Positions 20,219 to 31,600 of a stretch of 64,000 nt of DNA are shown here, piece by piece. A program made the translations under genes and the position numbers. The number at the start of each line of letters is the position of its first letter. The first letter of the stretch is position 1. This DNA comes from Tilletiopsis washingtonensis (lineage: Eukaryota; Basidiomycota; Exobasidiomycetes; Entylomatales), in the NCBI RefSeq assembly GCF_003144115.1, contig NW_020311998.1, forward strand, positions 1,028,751 to 1,092,750, read 5' to 3'. The notes beneath the pieces were generated by a model. That model searched no databases. It was not told the DNA's origin and saw nothing but the letters and a program-made list of their open reading frames with translations.

Positions 20219-23200
20219 CGTGCACGCAAGCACAACTCCTTTCCTTGTCTTCCTTTTGCTCCACCACCTTGCACATCAGGGGAGATGAGTGTTGCTTGGG
20301 ATTTGCGCAAAAATAAGGGCAACAGCACGGATCTCAACGTTGCAGAGGCTCTTGCAGGCAGCAGTGCAGGCAAGTAGAGCGCAGGTGGACCAAGCGCAGG
20401 TCCAAGCACCCTTGCCAGCCACGCCAAACCCAGCAGCAGCTGCAACGCCGGCGCCAGCCGCAGCAACTGTGCAAGCAGATAGGCTGCCAGCAGACGCAGG
20501 TCCAGCACCTGTGGCCTGCCCTGTCCTGCGCTTGCACCTGCATGCCAGCAGCCTGCCCAAGCCTTGGCAGCAACAGTGTCTGCCGCTATCAAGAAGACAA
20601 ATAAGGAGGCTCAGCAGAACTTTGGCGCATGGGACAAGTGGAAGTGATTGAGATGTGTGCATGATGCTGTGGCCCTGTGTTATTGGGCCTGTTGTGTGAG
20701 CCTGTTGTGCCGCTTGCTTGCCTGGTTCAAGTCTTGCTACAAGTGGCCACAGTTCAACAGCCTGCGCCACAACTGAGCAAGCAGCTTGGACCTCAGCAAC
20801 CCATGCTGATAAGCAAAGCAAGTGCAGCTTTTCCTTGCTATCCAGCTCTGGCAAGAAGTGCCAGCGCGGCATCAAAGTTGGCTGCATTGCCTGTGGTCTG
20901 CTGGCTAGCATGCCTCTTGCTGACAACACCTGAACATGTAGCCATCCCATCTTGCTCTGTGCGTGTGCACCAGCAGCAGTAGCAATGATGGTGGCAGTAA
21001 AACTTGGTTTGGCAAGAACAACAGGTAGCAAAGCAGGAAGGTGGGAGCACTGCAAACTTGAGGCACGCATCAACAAACATGTTCAAGTGTTGTTGGACAC
21101 ATTGATCCTCCTTGTTGCTCTCAAAGAGAAGGTACGTGCAAGATGTGGAGTGAAGATTGCCGGCGGCACAGCAGCGTGCGTTCATGTATGTGCTGCTTGT
21201 GGCACGGGTCTTGACTTTCCCAGCCTGACCAAAGTAGCGCTGCAGCTGCGTGTGAGCAGAGGGGGATGGGGTGCAAGAACGCCGCAGCAATGCACCTGCT
21301 TGTTTGTGTCAAGTGACATGTAGACTCTGCCAGCACCCTCTGACAGACGTTGCTGCTGCTGCTGAGACGCAATCTGCTGCAGCATTGACATGTGCAGGCC
21401 ACCAGGCTGCTTACGCAACGCAGTTGCTGGGCTCTCTCTTGCCCACGCTCCTGCAAACAGAGGGCGGTGCGCCATTGTCTGCTCAAAGGAGCGTCAAAAC
21501 TTTGCAGGACTACAGAGCAGGTGTGCAGGGAGCTTGAAGCTGCTGCGCTTGAGGTGGGATTGGAAGTTGACGCTCTGAGATCAAAGGTTGATGCCAAAGG
21601 GCTGAGTGAAGTCTGGCATGCGGCGCACAACAAGCAGATAGTTGCGCCAGGCGCGGTCAGCAGCGGCTGTTGCAGCGCTCACCTTCTCAGCCGCGCTACA
21701 GGACGGCATGCAGGTGGTCAGAGTGGTAGTGGTGCAAAAGGATGCGGCGCACATGCTCATCCCCCCTCTGAGGGCAACTGCTGCGCACATTGTGACCACA
21801 CATTGCTCACTCTGCAGTCTTGTGCTGCATGTGGCGCCCTTTGATCTCAATCATCATCTCATTTCAGCCGCTGCCTGCGTGCAGCAGCCATGCCGCTTCT
21901 TGCTTTCAGGCTGCAGGCAAGAGATGCCTTGTTCTCCCCAGCTCCAGATCCACATGTACTCTGCCTCTCTGTCACCTGAGCGCAGCTTCTTGGCACGCTC
22001 CTGGCGCACTGGAGTGCTCAAGGCACTGCTGGGAGTGCCAGCTGTTGATACTGTAGATGGACCAGCGCATCTCAAGTGGTAGCACCTGGTGCTGAGGTGC
22101 AGCATGAGGAGTGAGAGACAACATACTGCTACATGACTAATGATGATAGGCATTGGAGAGATGGCAAGGGAGTACAGTATCAAAGACATGGCTGGAACAG
22201 CTGGCTCAATTGAAGCCCCTGCAGGCAGACCAGCAGTACATCCACTCACGTAAAGAATCTTCAAGGCCATCTAGCCTCTGTTGAGTGAGCTTAGAGGGGC
22301 TGTTCTAAGCATTAAGCAGCAGATGTCTATGCCCTGCTGCGCTTTCTCTCAAGCATCTGCTTGGCATGTGCCAGCAGCAGAGAGTGCAAAGTGTCTGGCA
22401 TGCCTGTCCTGCCGCTGCATGCATGAGATTGGTGACAAGGCACTTGGCCAGCTGTGCTTGATTGGGCAAGAATATGGAAGCGCAGGAGTCCTGTGGCAGG
22501 CATGACTCTGCGCAATCCCAGAAGCACAATGTAGAGTGAGGTGGACCCAGAGCTTGGCCAACCATGCTTGCTAATTGCCATGTACCCAATGGTAGCATAT
22601 CTTGCCCACCTACTCATGCAATTGGGCGTCAATGGGGAGCTTTGCTGTGCCTACTCAATGCCGCGCATGCCAGGGCAGCCCTGCAACTTCTGCAACAGCA
22701 GGGCCTGGGCAGGCTGGGAGGAGAGCAAGCTCAATCTTTCCTTTGCACTATTGATCATTGGTTTCCAGCTGCTTAAGTGTGAGTAAGCATTCTAGAGCAA
22801 GTGTGATACAACGCTGATCTGGCCTGCTCACACAGGGATATACACATCTGCCCATTCTGCTGGCAGAATCATGATGATGCTGCTAAATCTCCCTGCGCAT
22901 CTACATACCAAGCAGGAGTTCATGTACTTGAATGGAGTTGCCTAGGGGTCTTGAGGTCCAGGTCATGTGACAATGTGGCGCTTCATGCAGCTGCTGGTTG
23001 GTGAGTGGGTTGTCAATTGACATGCCAACCAAGCATGCCGCGTTGAATAGAGGGCAAAGAGAGCACCAGAGCATGGGAGGTGGGGGTAGCAAGAGGCATG
23101 TGAGGCGCTCTGGCAGATGAGTTTGGGCTGCCTCTGGGAGATGCGCAACAACTGCTTGATTGCCACGCTCTTGGTGCTGCAAGAGCAATCCAAGCAAGGC

Positions 23201-23222
23201 AGCGCTAGGGCAGGGTCCAGAG

Positions 23223-24032
23223 TCAGCAAGCCACGTGCCCCTGTGCGCAGATGAGATCAGCTTCATCACATGCATATGGGTCATGTTGCGCAAAATGTAC
23301 ACAAATGCTGCGCTGAGATTGGTAGCAAGCGGCAAGGAGGGCAACTAAACATTTGGGCCTTGGAGTTCTGCCTGAGGCACATTTGTGGTGCTTGCAGAAC
23401 CTGAAGGGGGCCTCAGAGCCCTCAGAGTCCTTGGCGGCATTGGCAACAACGTCATCTTCTGCATGCTGGTCCTTGCACTTGCCGCCACTCTTGCTCTTGC
23501 CCTGGCCTGCGCCGGCGGCGCCACTGGCACAGCGCTTTGGTGGACAAGAACAAAATGCAAAGCAATGAGCTGTCCTTGCCCTTATGCAGTAGCGCCAAGA
23601 CAGCAGGATGAAGTCCAACTGTGCAGCACTAGAGGTGGCACGCAATATAGGCCGCAATGGTGAAAATGCAGCAGCAAGGTTGAGGATTGCAGCTTGCGCA
23701 TCTGTGTCTGTCAAAGTGACAGCAGCAGCAGTCTTTGCCCATGCCTCCTCTGGGTGGTCAAAGAGGAAAATGAGAACACCTGCATCTTCCACCTGCACTG
23801 CATCAAAAATGTGCTCAACTGTCTGACCATGCTTGTCCTTCTTTCCTACATCATTTGCCACTGGGAAGAAGATGCAAATCTTTTGGTGCTGCAGCTTATT
23901 GATGACTGCTACACAAGACATGCGCGCAACACACTTGCAGAGCTTGCCTGTCTTCTTGATGCCCAACTTGAACCAGATGCCATGGCACACTGCTATGCAC
24001 GTGTTGCCATGCTGGCTGTTGATGCTGACCAC
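23223..24032 (-). other. Longest open frame in island 1, no known function
   Basis: A minus-strand frame of 269 codons, longer than most in the island. It encodes scattered Cys/His pairs and a Gly/Ser/Lys-rich patch. I recognise no domain and see no clear start context or introns. It may be a trace of an old coding sequence or chance. Confidence 0.2.
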
Positions 24033-25800
24033 CTCAACAATGTCATGCGCCCATAGCGCACCCCAAGAGCAGATAGTAGTTGCCTGCTACCAGTCATGCG
24101 CAGGCGCATGCCCTCTGTGGCTTGCACAGCATGATTGCAACAGCCAACAGGGCCAAGCCTCACAAGTGGAAACTTTTGATCACCTTGCGCTGAGGTGCTG
24201 CTGAGCTTGGCCTGTGGCTCAAGTAGTAGCCAGGACAAAGCTCTCTGTGGTGGCTGCAAGGTCTGGGCCAGGTGTGCTGCTGCATGCGCACCCAAGCAGC
24301 GTGAAGTCTGCCAAAGCAAACAGCTTGGCATGATGCAGCATGGGCCTACCTCCATGGTGGCAGCAATGATGAAGAGCGCTTGGCAAGCAGCAGCAAGAGG
24401 CAACACAGCAAGTCCTCTGTGGAGCCAGCAGCTCTGTGATGAGGCCTTTGCCCTTGGTTGCCCTCTTGCTGGGAAGCAGCGGCTTGCCAACAAGAAAGCA
24501 GAGAGGCTTTGGCAGCGCGCAGCAAAAGCTCTTAAAAATTGGGCCACAGCGCGCGCACGGCAAAAAGAAAAGCGTAGACAGATAGAGGAGAATGAGGAGA
24601 ACAAGAATCCTTACTCCCTGGAGCGTTGCTAGAGGACACCTACTTAGAGGGTCTGTTGCGTCTTGGGTTGTCCTTACAAGCGTTGCGCCTCAATATTCAT
24701 GGCTTTGCATTTGCTGCTGCTGAGGACAAACCATTTGTTGCAAGCAATTTCCTTTTGGAGTGGCTGACTAGTGCTAGTCCATCCTGATGCAGAAATCTGT
24801 ATTGCAATCTCTGATAGAGAAATAGCGGCTGAACAGGTGTGCAAAGTTGAACGGTGCAAATATAGGGGCTAGCATGGACAAGTGGACTAAGGCAATGTGT
24901 GCAACATGCTATATCTTGGCTAATCCTCTATCAATCTTAATCTGGATCTTTGCAGCATGTGCAAAATGTCTCAGAGAGCACAAATTCAGAGTTTCAAAGC
25001 GCTGCAAGTTCTAGGGGTAGCTAGCTAGACAGCTGCTGCAGCGCTGCGTCCAAAGCAACGTCTATAGCGCAACACGTCTGAAGGATCATGTGACCAAGAG
25101 CCCACTTTGATGCAGCAAGCGTCTGCTGCAATGCACAATGGCATACAGAGCCTCTTCAGCTTTGAGTTTGCAATCACAAGCTGCTGCGCAACGCACCTCC
25201 CTCTCCCTCTTTGCCTCCTCTGACATCTGCTCTAGCAGCGCGCTGCGCACCTTGCCAGGCATCATGCCTAGAACCTACTGCACCCTCTTTGCAACCACCC
25301 CCTGCACTTGGTGAGGCGGCATGCCAAGAAGGTCACTGCCGCTATGATGGCTGCTTGCCCATCATCTTGTGGTTGACATCCCTTGTCAGTAATGCAGGCG
25401 CATTTTTATACTGCTGCTGCCAATTCTTGCCAATCACCTGGCATCCTTTCTATTCTATTCTTTGACATCCACAGGGACATTCTTGCACATGAGATTTGCC
25501 TGCCTCTGATTGCAGCGCTGTCTAGATGCGCCAGGTCACGCTTCTTGAGAGCGTGGCTGCATACAGGGCGCTGCAAATGTCACCATCTATGCTGCCAGTT
25601 TTGTAGCGCGCAATGCGGTGACACCAGCGCAGGATGGGCTGCAGTGGGGATGTGAGCATGCCACCCAGCTTCCAGGCAGCAAGCCAATCACAATGGTGGA
25701 AGGGCTGCACCTGCGCCTGCCTTAGGAGTTGGTTGTTGGGCGCTCCCTTCTGCAGCAAGGAAGAGCTGCCCATGTGGCAGAAGCACAAGGCAGCCAAGGG

Positions 25801-26517
25801 GAGCGCGAGACGGCGTCACGTGCTTCCTGTCTGCGCGCCGCCCAGGCACGGCGAGGAGCAGCGCCGTGGCGCGTCGGCTCCGGCGCCGCGCAAGACGCCG
25901 GCGCGGCGCGGCACCGCACACCTAGACCACAGCCGCGGCTCTGAGCAGCGCTGCCGAGCTGCGGCCGCGCCGTCGACCCGTCCGCCGCAGCCGCAGCGCT
26001 GCCCCAGCACCCAGCACCAGCGGCGCTCCTTGCGCATGGCGGTTGACGTGCAGCAGGCTAGCGAGACGGTGTGCGCTGACCAAGCTGGCGCCTCGAGGGA
26101 GGAGCGAGGGCGGAGGGGCATGCGCGGCGGTGAGATGGCGCGGCGCTGGTTGGCCGGCGCGCGGCGCCCGCGTGAAAACAGGGGCGCTGCACGCTGCACG
26201 GCGCGCGCATGAAGAGAGCGGCAGCAGCGGCGGCTCGGCCTCGGGCGGCGTGCCTGCGGCAAGGCCAGAGTGCGGGGAAAGGCACGCTGTCAGCGAGGCG
26301 CGCTGCGAGCGGCGGTCGAGCATCTCGTGACTGGCGCGCCGCCGTAGGCGTCGGAGTGTCAGGGTGCACAGGCAGCGCTGGCACGAAGAGGGCGCTCCTC
26401 GTCGTTGCCTGCACGCTGCCTCGCCTCGCCTCTGCTGTGCGGCGCCGCGCTGCACGCTTCACCCCTCACCACCACCACCTTCCCCGCACTCCCGCCACAC
26501 ACCCCTGCACCGTCGCC
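25801..26517. other. CpG-rich upstream region of the acyl-CoA dehydrogenase gene
   Basis: The return to CpG-rich DNA is sharp at about 25800. The leader carries CACCACCACCACC at 26467-26479, 38 bp upstream of the start codon. No gene is supported. Confidence 0.55.
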
Positions 26518-28472
26518 ATGGCCGCCCAGAAGCAGCAGGAGCTCAAGTCCTTCTCGCGCGAGGAGGTCGCAAAGGTGCGCCGCCGCGGCCGTTGCCTGCA
26601 CACGCCCCCTGCTCACGCGCCTTTGACACAGCACAACAAGCCCGGAGACCTCTGGATCATCATCGATGCCAAAGTGTACAACCTCAGCAAGTTCGCCGAG
26701 CTCGTGAGTGGCGCGTGTGTGTGCGCCTCGGCCTCGCCGCTGACCCGCCGGCCAGCACCCCGGTGGCGAGAGCGTGCTGTACGACGAGGAGGTCGCCGGC
26801 CAGGAGGCCACCGAGACGTTCTTGTGAGTGCAGCATGCGCAGCGCGACGCATCGTACGCCCTGCTGACACGCCCGCAGCGGCCTGCACCTGCACGAGGTG
26901 CTGCTGCGCCCCTCGTACTCGCGCCTCGTCATCGGCACCATCAAGGGCGAGGAGAGCGTCATCGTGCCCGACGAGCTCGGCGCGCCGAGCAAGGTGCCGT
27001 ACGCCGAGCCCATGTGGCTCTCGCAGAACTTCCACTCGCCCTACTACAACGACTCGCACCGCCGCCTGCAGCGCGAGATGCGCGCCTACGTCGACGAGAC
27101 GGTGTACGAGGTGGCGCAGCGCTGCGAGGCCAACGGCAAGCGCCCCGACGTCGAGCTCATCAAGGACATGGGCAAGCGCGGCATCAACGCCATGCGCATG
27201 GGCCCCGGCAAGCACCTGCACGGCCGCACGCTCATGGCCGGCGTCAAGGGCGAGGAGTTTGTAAGTGGCGCGGGTGTGGCTGCCACAACAGCTCAGCTGC
27301 TCACGCCTCTCTCTGCAGGACTACTTCCACGAGCTTGTCATCACGCAGGAGCTCGTGCGCATGGGCGCGCGCGGCTTCGGCGACGGCCTGCAGGGCGGCA
27401 TGGTCATCGGCCTGCCGCCGGTGATGAACTTTGGCTCGCAGAAGCTCAAGGACGAGGTCATCGAGCCCGTGCTCGCCGGCGAGAAGTTCATCTGCCTCGC
27501 CATCTCCGAGGCCTTTGCCGGCAGCGACGTCATGGGCCTGCGCACCTTTGCCAAGAAGAGCGAGGACGGCAGCCACTACATCGTCAACGGCACGAAGAAG
27601 TGGATCACGAACGGCACGTTTGCCGACTACTTCACGACGGCCGTCAAGGTGAGCAGCGGCGCGGTGTGCCGCGCAGGACCGGGCTGACATCTCTGCCAGA
27701 CCGACGAGGGCTTCGCCGTGCTGCTCATCCGCCGCGACTTTGGCGGCGTCGAGACGAAGCAGATCAAGACGTCGTACTCGACGACGGCCGGCACGGCGTA
27801 CGTGACGTTCGACAATGTCAAGGTGCCGTCGGAGTACGTCATTGGCGAGGACGGCATGGGCATCCAGATTGTGCTCTCCAACTTCAACCACGAGCGCTGG
27901 GTCATGTGCTGCTCGACGATCCGCTCGTCGCGCGCCATCTGCGAGGTGCTCATGAGTGAGTGGCGACGCGTGGGCGGGCGAGAGTGCACAACATGCTGAC
28001 ACACGCCCCGTAGAGTGGACGTCGCAGCGCAAGGCCTTCGGCAAGCCGCTCAACAGCCAGGCCGTCGTGCGCGGCAAGCTGGCAGGCATCATCTCCGAGG
28101 CCGAGGCGGCGCAGAACTGGCTCGAGTCGGTGACGTACCAGATGTGCAAGATGAGCTACAAGCAGCAGTCGCTCTTCCTCGCCGGCCAGGTCGCGCTGCT
28201 CAAGTCCTGGTCGACGCGCGTCTCCAACGACATTGCCGACGTGTCCGTCAACCTTGCCGGTGGCCGCGGCCTCACGCAGAGCGGCATGGGCAAGATGATC
28301 GAGATGTTCGCGCGCACGTCCAAGTTTGTGAGTTGCCTCAGTTGCGCGCTGCCTCGTGCGCTCTGCTCACACACGCCCCCAGGACGCCGTGCTCGGCGGC
28401 TCCGAGGAGATTCTTGCCGACCTCGGCATCCGGCAGGCGCTGCGTCTCATGCCCGAGAACGCGAAGCTGTAA
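26518..28472 (+). CDS. Cytochrome b5 / acyl-CoA dehydrogenase fusion, peroxisomal
   Basis: Eight exons (26518-26574, 26632-26703, 26756-26823, 26879-27260, 27319-27648, 27700-27955, 28014-28327, 28383-28472) give 522 aa. A cytochrome b5 domain (about 8-85) carries the heme-ligand motifs HPGG and GLHLHEVL. A full acyl-CoA dehydrogenase follows (about 110-510), with CLAISEAFAGSD and WITNGTFADYF in the FAD/substrate region and the NLAGGRGLTQSGMG stretch in the C-terminal helical domain. The protein ends in AKL, a peroxisomal PTS1 signal, so it probably acts in peroxisomal fatty-acid or branched-acyl oxidation with heme-linked electron transfer. Such fusions are known in fungi. One intron ends in TAG (28011-28013). 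The gene is convergent with the GAF gene, 205 bp away. Confidence 0.93.
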
Positions 28473-28677
28473 GCCACTCGCCAGCACCTCTTCAGCGTCT
28501 CGGCCGCAGCGCACGGGCGCCTCGGGCCCCTCTATACTCCGTCTCCCATCGTCTCCGATGTATGATATCTCGCCTATTCCATGTCTCCTCCGCGACGCCT
28601 GCACGAGCAGCGTCTCTGACTCGCACAGCATCGCCTCTCGCGCTCTGCAGGGCGGACAGATAGCATTGCAATGCCTG

Positions 28678-31600
28678 TCACTGTGCAATGCCGAGCCCTT
28701 TGGCCGCCCGCGCCGCCGGCATGTTGCTCAGCTCGATCCAGGGGCTCACTGCCGCGACGGCCGCGGGCGGCACGCCCAGGCCTGCTGCCTGACTCGGCCC
28801 TGCTGCGCGCGACACACTGGGCCGTATGCGCGGGGCGAGCGTGCCTCCGGGCAGCGCACCCATCGGCCGGAACGCCAGCGGGCTGGGCGGCCGCTGCGTC
28901 ATCTCGGCCGTGGGCCGCAGCGAGCGCGGGCTGAGCGGCGGCGAGGGCGGTGGCAGCGACGTCGCGCCGTCCACGCGCTGGATGCGGAACTCTGGCGTGC
29001 ACTCAAATGCCGAGGCGCCGTCGACGCGCATGACGAAGACTGGCGCCGGCGAGCACGACGGCGGCGTGGACGAAGCGCCGTGAGTGTCGACCAGCGTGCT
29101 CGGCGGTGCTCTCTCCTCGGTGATGCTTCCCGCGTGGCTGTACGAGCGGCTGCGCTTCGGCATCGGGATGCCGAGATGCTGGCCGAGCGTACGCGCGCCC
29201 GGCCGGGCCTTGGGCGTGACTTTGTCCTCCAGCACGGCGCGAGGGACGATCGCAGCGGTCGCAGCGAGTGCCGCAGCGACGCCGGCAGAGGCGCACAGGC
29301 TGCTGGTGGTCGAGCAGGTGCGGTGCGTCTCATTGGAGGCAAAGCGGCGCACTCCGAGCGTGCTACCAGCGGCAGGTGCAGCCTTGGCGCCGAGGATCTT
29401 GCGCCGCACCTGTCCAGAGAGGTTCAGCTCGCCTTCGCTGCGCTTGCCCTTGAGCTGCGTCGGGGCTGAGCCGCCGGAGGACTTGGAAAGCGCGCTCTGG
29501 CCAGACTGCATCGAGAGCAGAGAAGGCGGCATCGACGGCCGTGCTGCGCTGTCGATCACGAGGTCCGCCTTGCCGCCGCCGCGACGAGCCTTGAGCGGCG
29601 TGGCTTCGACGCCCTTGAGTACAGTTGCAGCAATGGCCGAGGCGCCGCCCTGCACGACGCGCGTGCCAGCTGAGGCTGCTTTGGCCGCCTTGTGCGCTCC
29701 AGCCGCAGCTGCAGCCGTTGCGGCTCTCGACGCTGTCGCACTGCCACTCGATATGACCGCGCCGCAGCGCTTCGCACCGCCGTGCAGCAGCCCACGGGCG
29801 AGCTCGCCCTTGCCGGCGCGGGCGTGTTTCTCGTGCGGCGGCGCAGCGAGAGAGCTGGGTGTCGGAGTCGGCGGTGCACAGAGCTCGGCTGCGGTCTGCG
29901 CCGCCAGCATGCTCTTCTCAAGCGGCGCCTCGAAGAGGTGCGTCACCGACTGCAGGTAGCGCAGGTCCTCGACGCCGAGAGCGCGACGCGGATTGCGAGC
30001 AAGGGCAACGAGCACGTAGCCGACGGTCGCGGGGGCCGATCCCTGTGCCTCGCCAAAGATGTGCGTCTTGCTGCGGAGCTGCGTATCCGTGGCGATTGGC
30101 ACGATGGCGCCGGCTGCGAACGTCGGCTTGGTCTTCTTCTCGGTGGCGCAGCGCGGCAGGGTCAAGTCGGCATCCTCCGGCCGCGTCGGCACGCCCTTGC
30201 CGCAGGCGTTCTGGAAGAGCACGTACGGCTCGTGACTGCGCGTAAATGCGCGAGCGTGCAGCGTCGTTTCGAAGCGAGGCCAGACGGCCGGCAGGCCATG
30301 CTGCGCAAGCAGGGTGCATGTGCCGTTCGCCGCTGCCGTACGGGCGGGGCTGAGCATTGGCGAGAGGATAGGCGCCTCCGGCTTGGGCTTCTCCGCCGGA
30401 GATGGCTCGTCTAGCTTGGCCGCCGCGAGGTAGACCGTGTCCAGGTCGACGATGCCCGCAATCGTCTCACATGCGCTGCGCAGCCGCTCAGTGTCTTCGA
30501 GAGTGAACAGTGTGCCGAGCTCGGCTAGCGCCTCGAGGTCGATGGGATTGTGCACCGTCGTAAGCGCGGGCGCAAGCGCGCCGTGGTGGGCGCCGGACGG
30601 CGGACTCGGCGGGCCGATGGGCATCGCGGGTCCGCGGCTGAGGCCCGGCGTGCTGGGCGTCCTCGACACGCTTGCACCTCTGGACGTCCAGCTCACGTCC
30701 TCGAGCGACGCCTGAATCGTGCGGTAGCTGCACGCCATGCGCTCGACCTTGCGCTCCCACAGGCAGCGCCAGTGTGCTTCGAGCTCGTTGCCGATCCAGC
30801 GCGCCGTCTCGCGCATCTTGTTGCGCTGCTCGGTGGTAAAGGCAGTCCAAGGCGCAACATCGTAGAAGCAGAGGACTGCAACCGGCAGACCCGACGAGGA
30901 GAGCACGGGCATGCCGGCGTAGAAGCGGATGCTGTCCGCAGTGAGGTAGCGGAAGCGCCAGTCGCCCTCCGTGTCGAGCACGACGATGCCATTGTTGCGG
31001 TTGACTGCCGAGGTGGAGTTAGTGAGGCACAGACAAGGAGCAGACTCTACTCACGAGCTGCATGACCACACGCCGTGGCGCCACGCTCGCGCTCAAACGG
31101 CTGAAGACCCTCGCGCGTGAGCTGTTGCACTTGGCCTCCGACCTCGAAGAAGCTCAGCGCCTTGGTAGGGACGCCTAGGTACGCTGCGCATCCGTCGACT
31201 AGATCGCAGACGCGGCGCAGCCGCTCCGGATCCAGGTCGTCGACAGAGAGCCGCCAATAGGTCCGCAGGCGCTCTGCCTCCCACGTCGGAGGCGGAGCGT
31301 GGTAGGGGCCAGGACAGAGGGGGCTTGCGTCGGGACAGGTGCGAAATTCTGGCACGCCGCGCGGTATGTCATGCGGCAGGTCCAAGTCCAGCGAGCCGCT
31401 GGCGTACGCCTGGTTGAAGCCCTGCCAGTGCTGCAGCGGCGGCGCGCCTGGCGGCAGCAGGCCGCCCGACTCAAGCGTTGTGGCATTGAGCGAGCGCTCT
31501 CGCTTCAGCTTGGAGTTGTCGGTGGGTGTCTTGCGTAGCGGCGTCAAGCTGTCACCCGAGCCCAGCTCGGCGGGCGCCGACGCGACGCTCTTAGTGCTTG

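Larger units (their letters stand above)
17171..25800. other. CpG-depleted, gene-free island 1
   Basis: About 8.6 kb with no supportable gene, promoter pattern or splice-site series. GC content is visibly lower than in the flanks and CpG is rare. A hand count gives 7 CpG in 17281-17640 and 11 in 18361-18960, against 25 in only 180 bp of coding DNA at 27001-27180. TG, CA, TGC and GCA words are in excess. All 7 CpGs in 17281-17640 are preceded by G, five of them as GCGC. The right edge is abrupt near 25800. I saw no long terminal repeats or recognisable transposase or reverse transcriptase, so this is either anciently decayed sequence or heterochromatin of unknown origin. Confidence 0.8.

Noticed and set aside
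17171-25800. Retrotransposon or DNA transposon copy in island 1
   Set aside because: I found no terminal repeats, target-site duplications, or reverse transcriptase, integrase or transposase motifs in any frame. Ancient origin cannot be excluded, but no family can be named.
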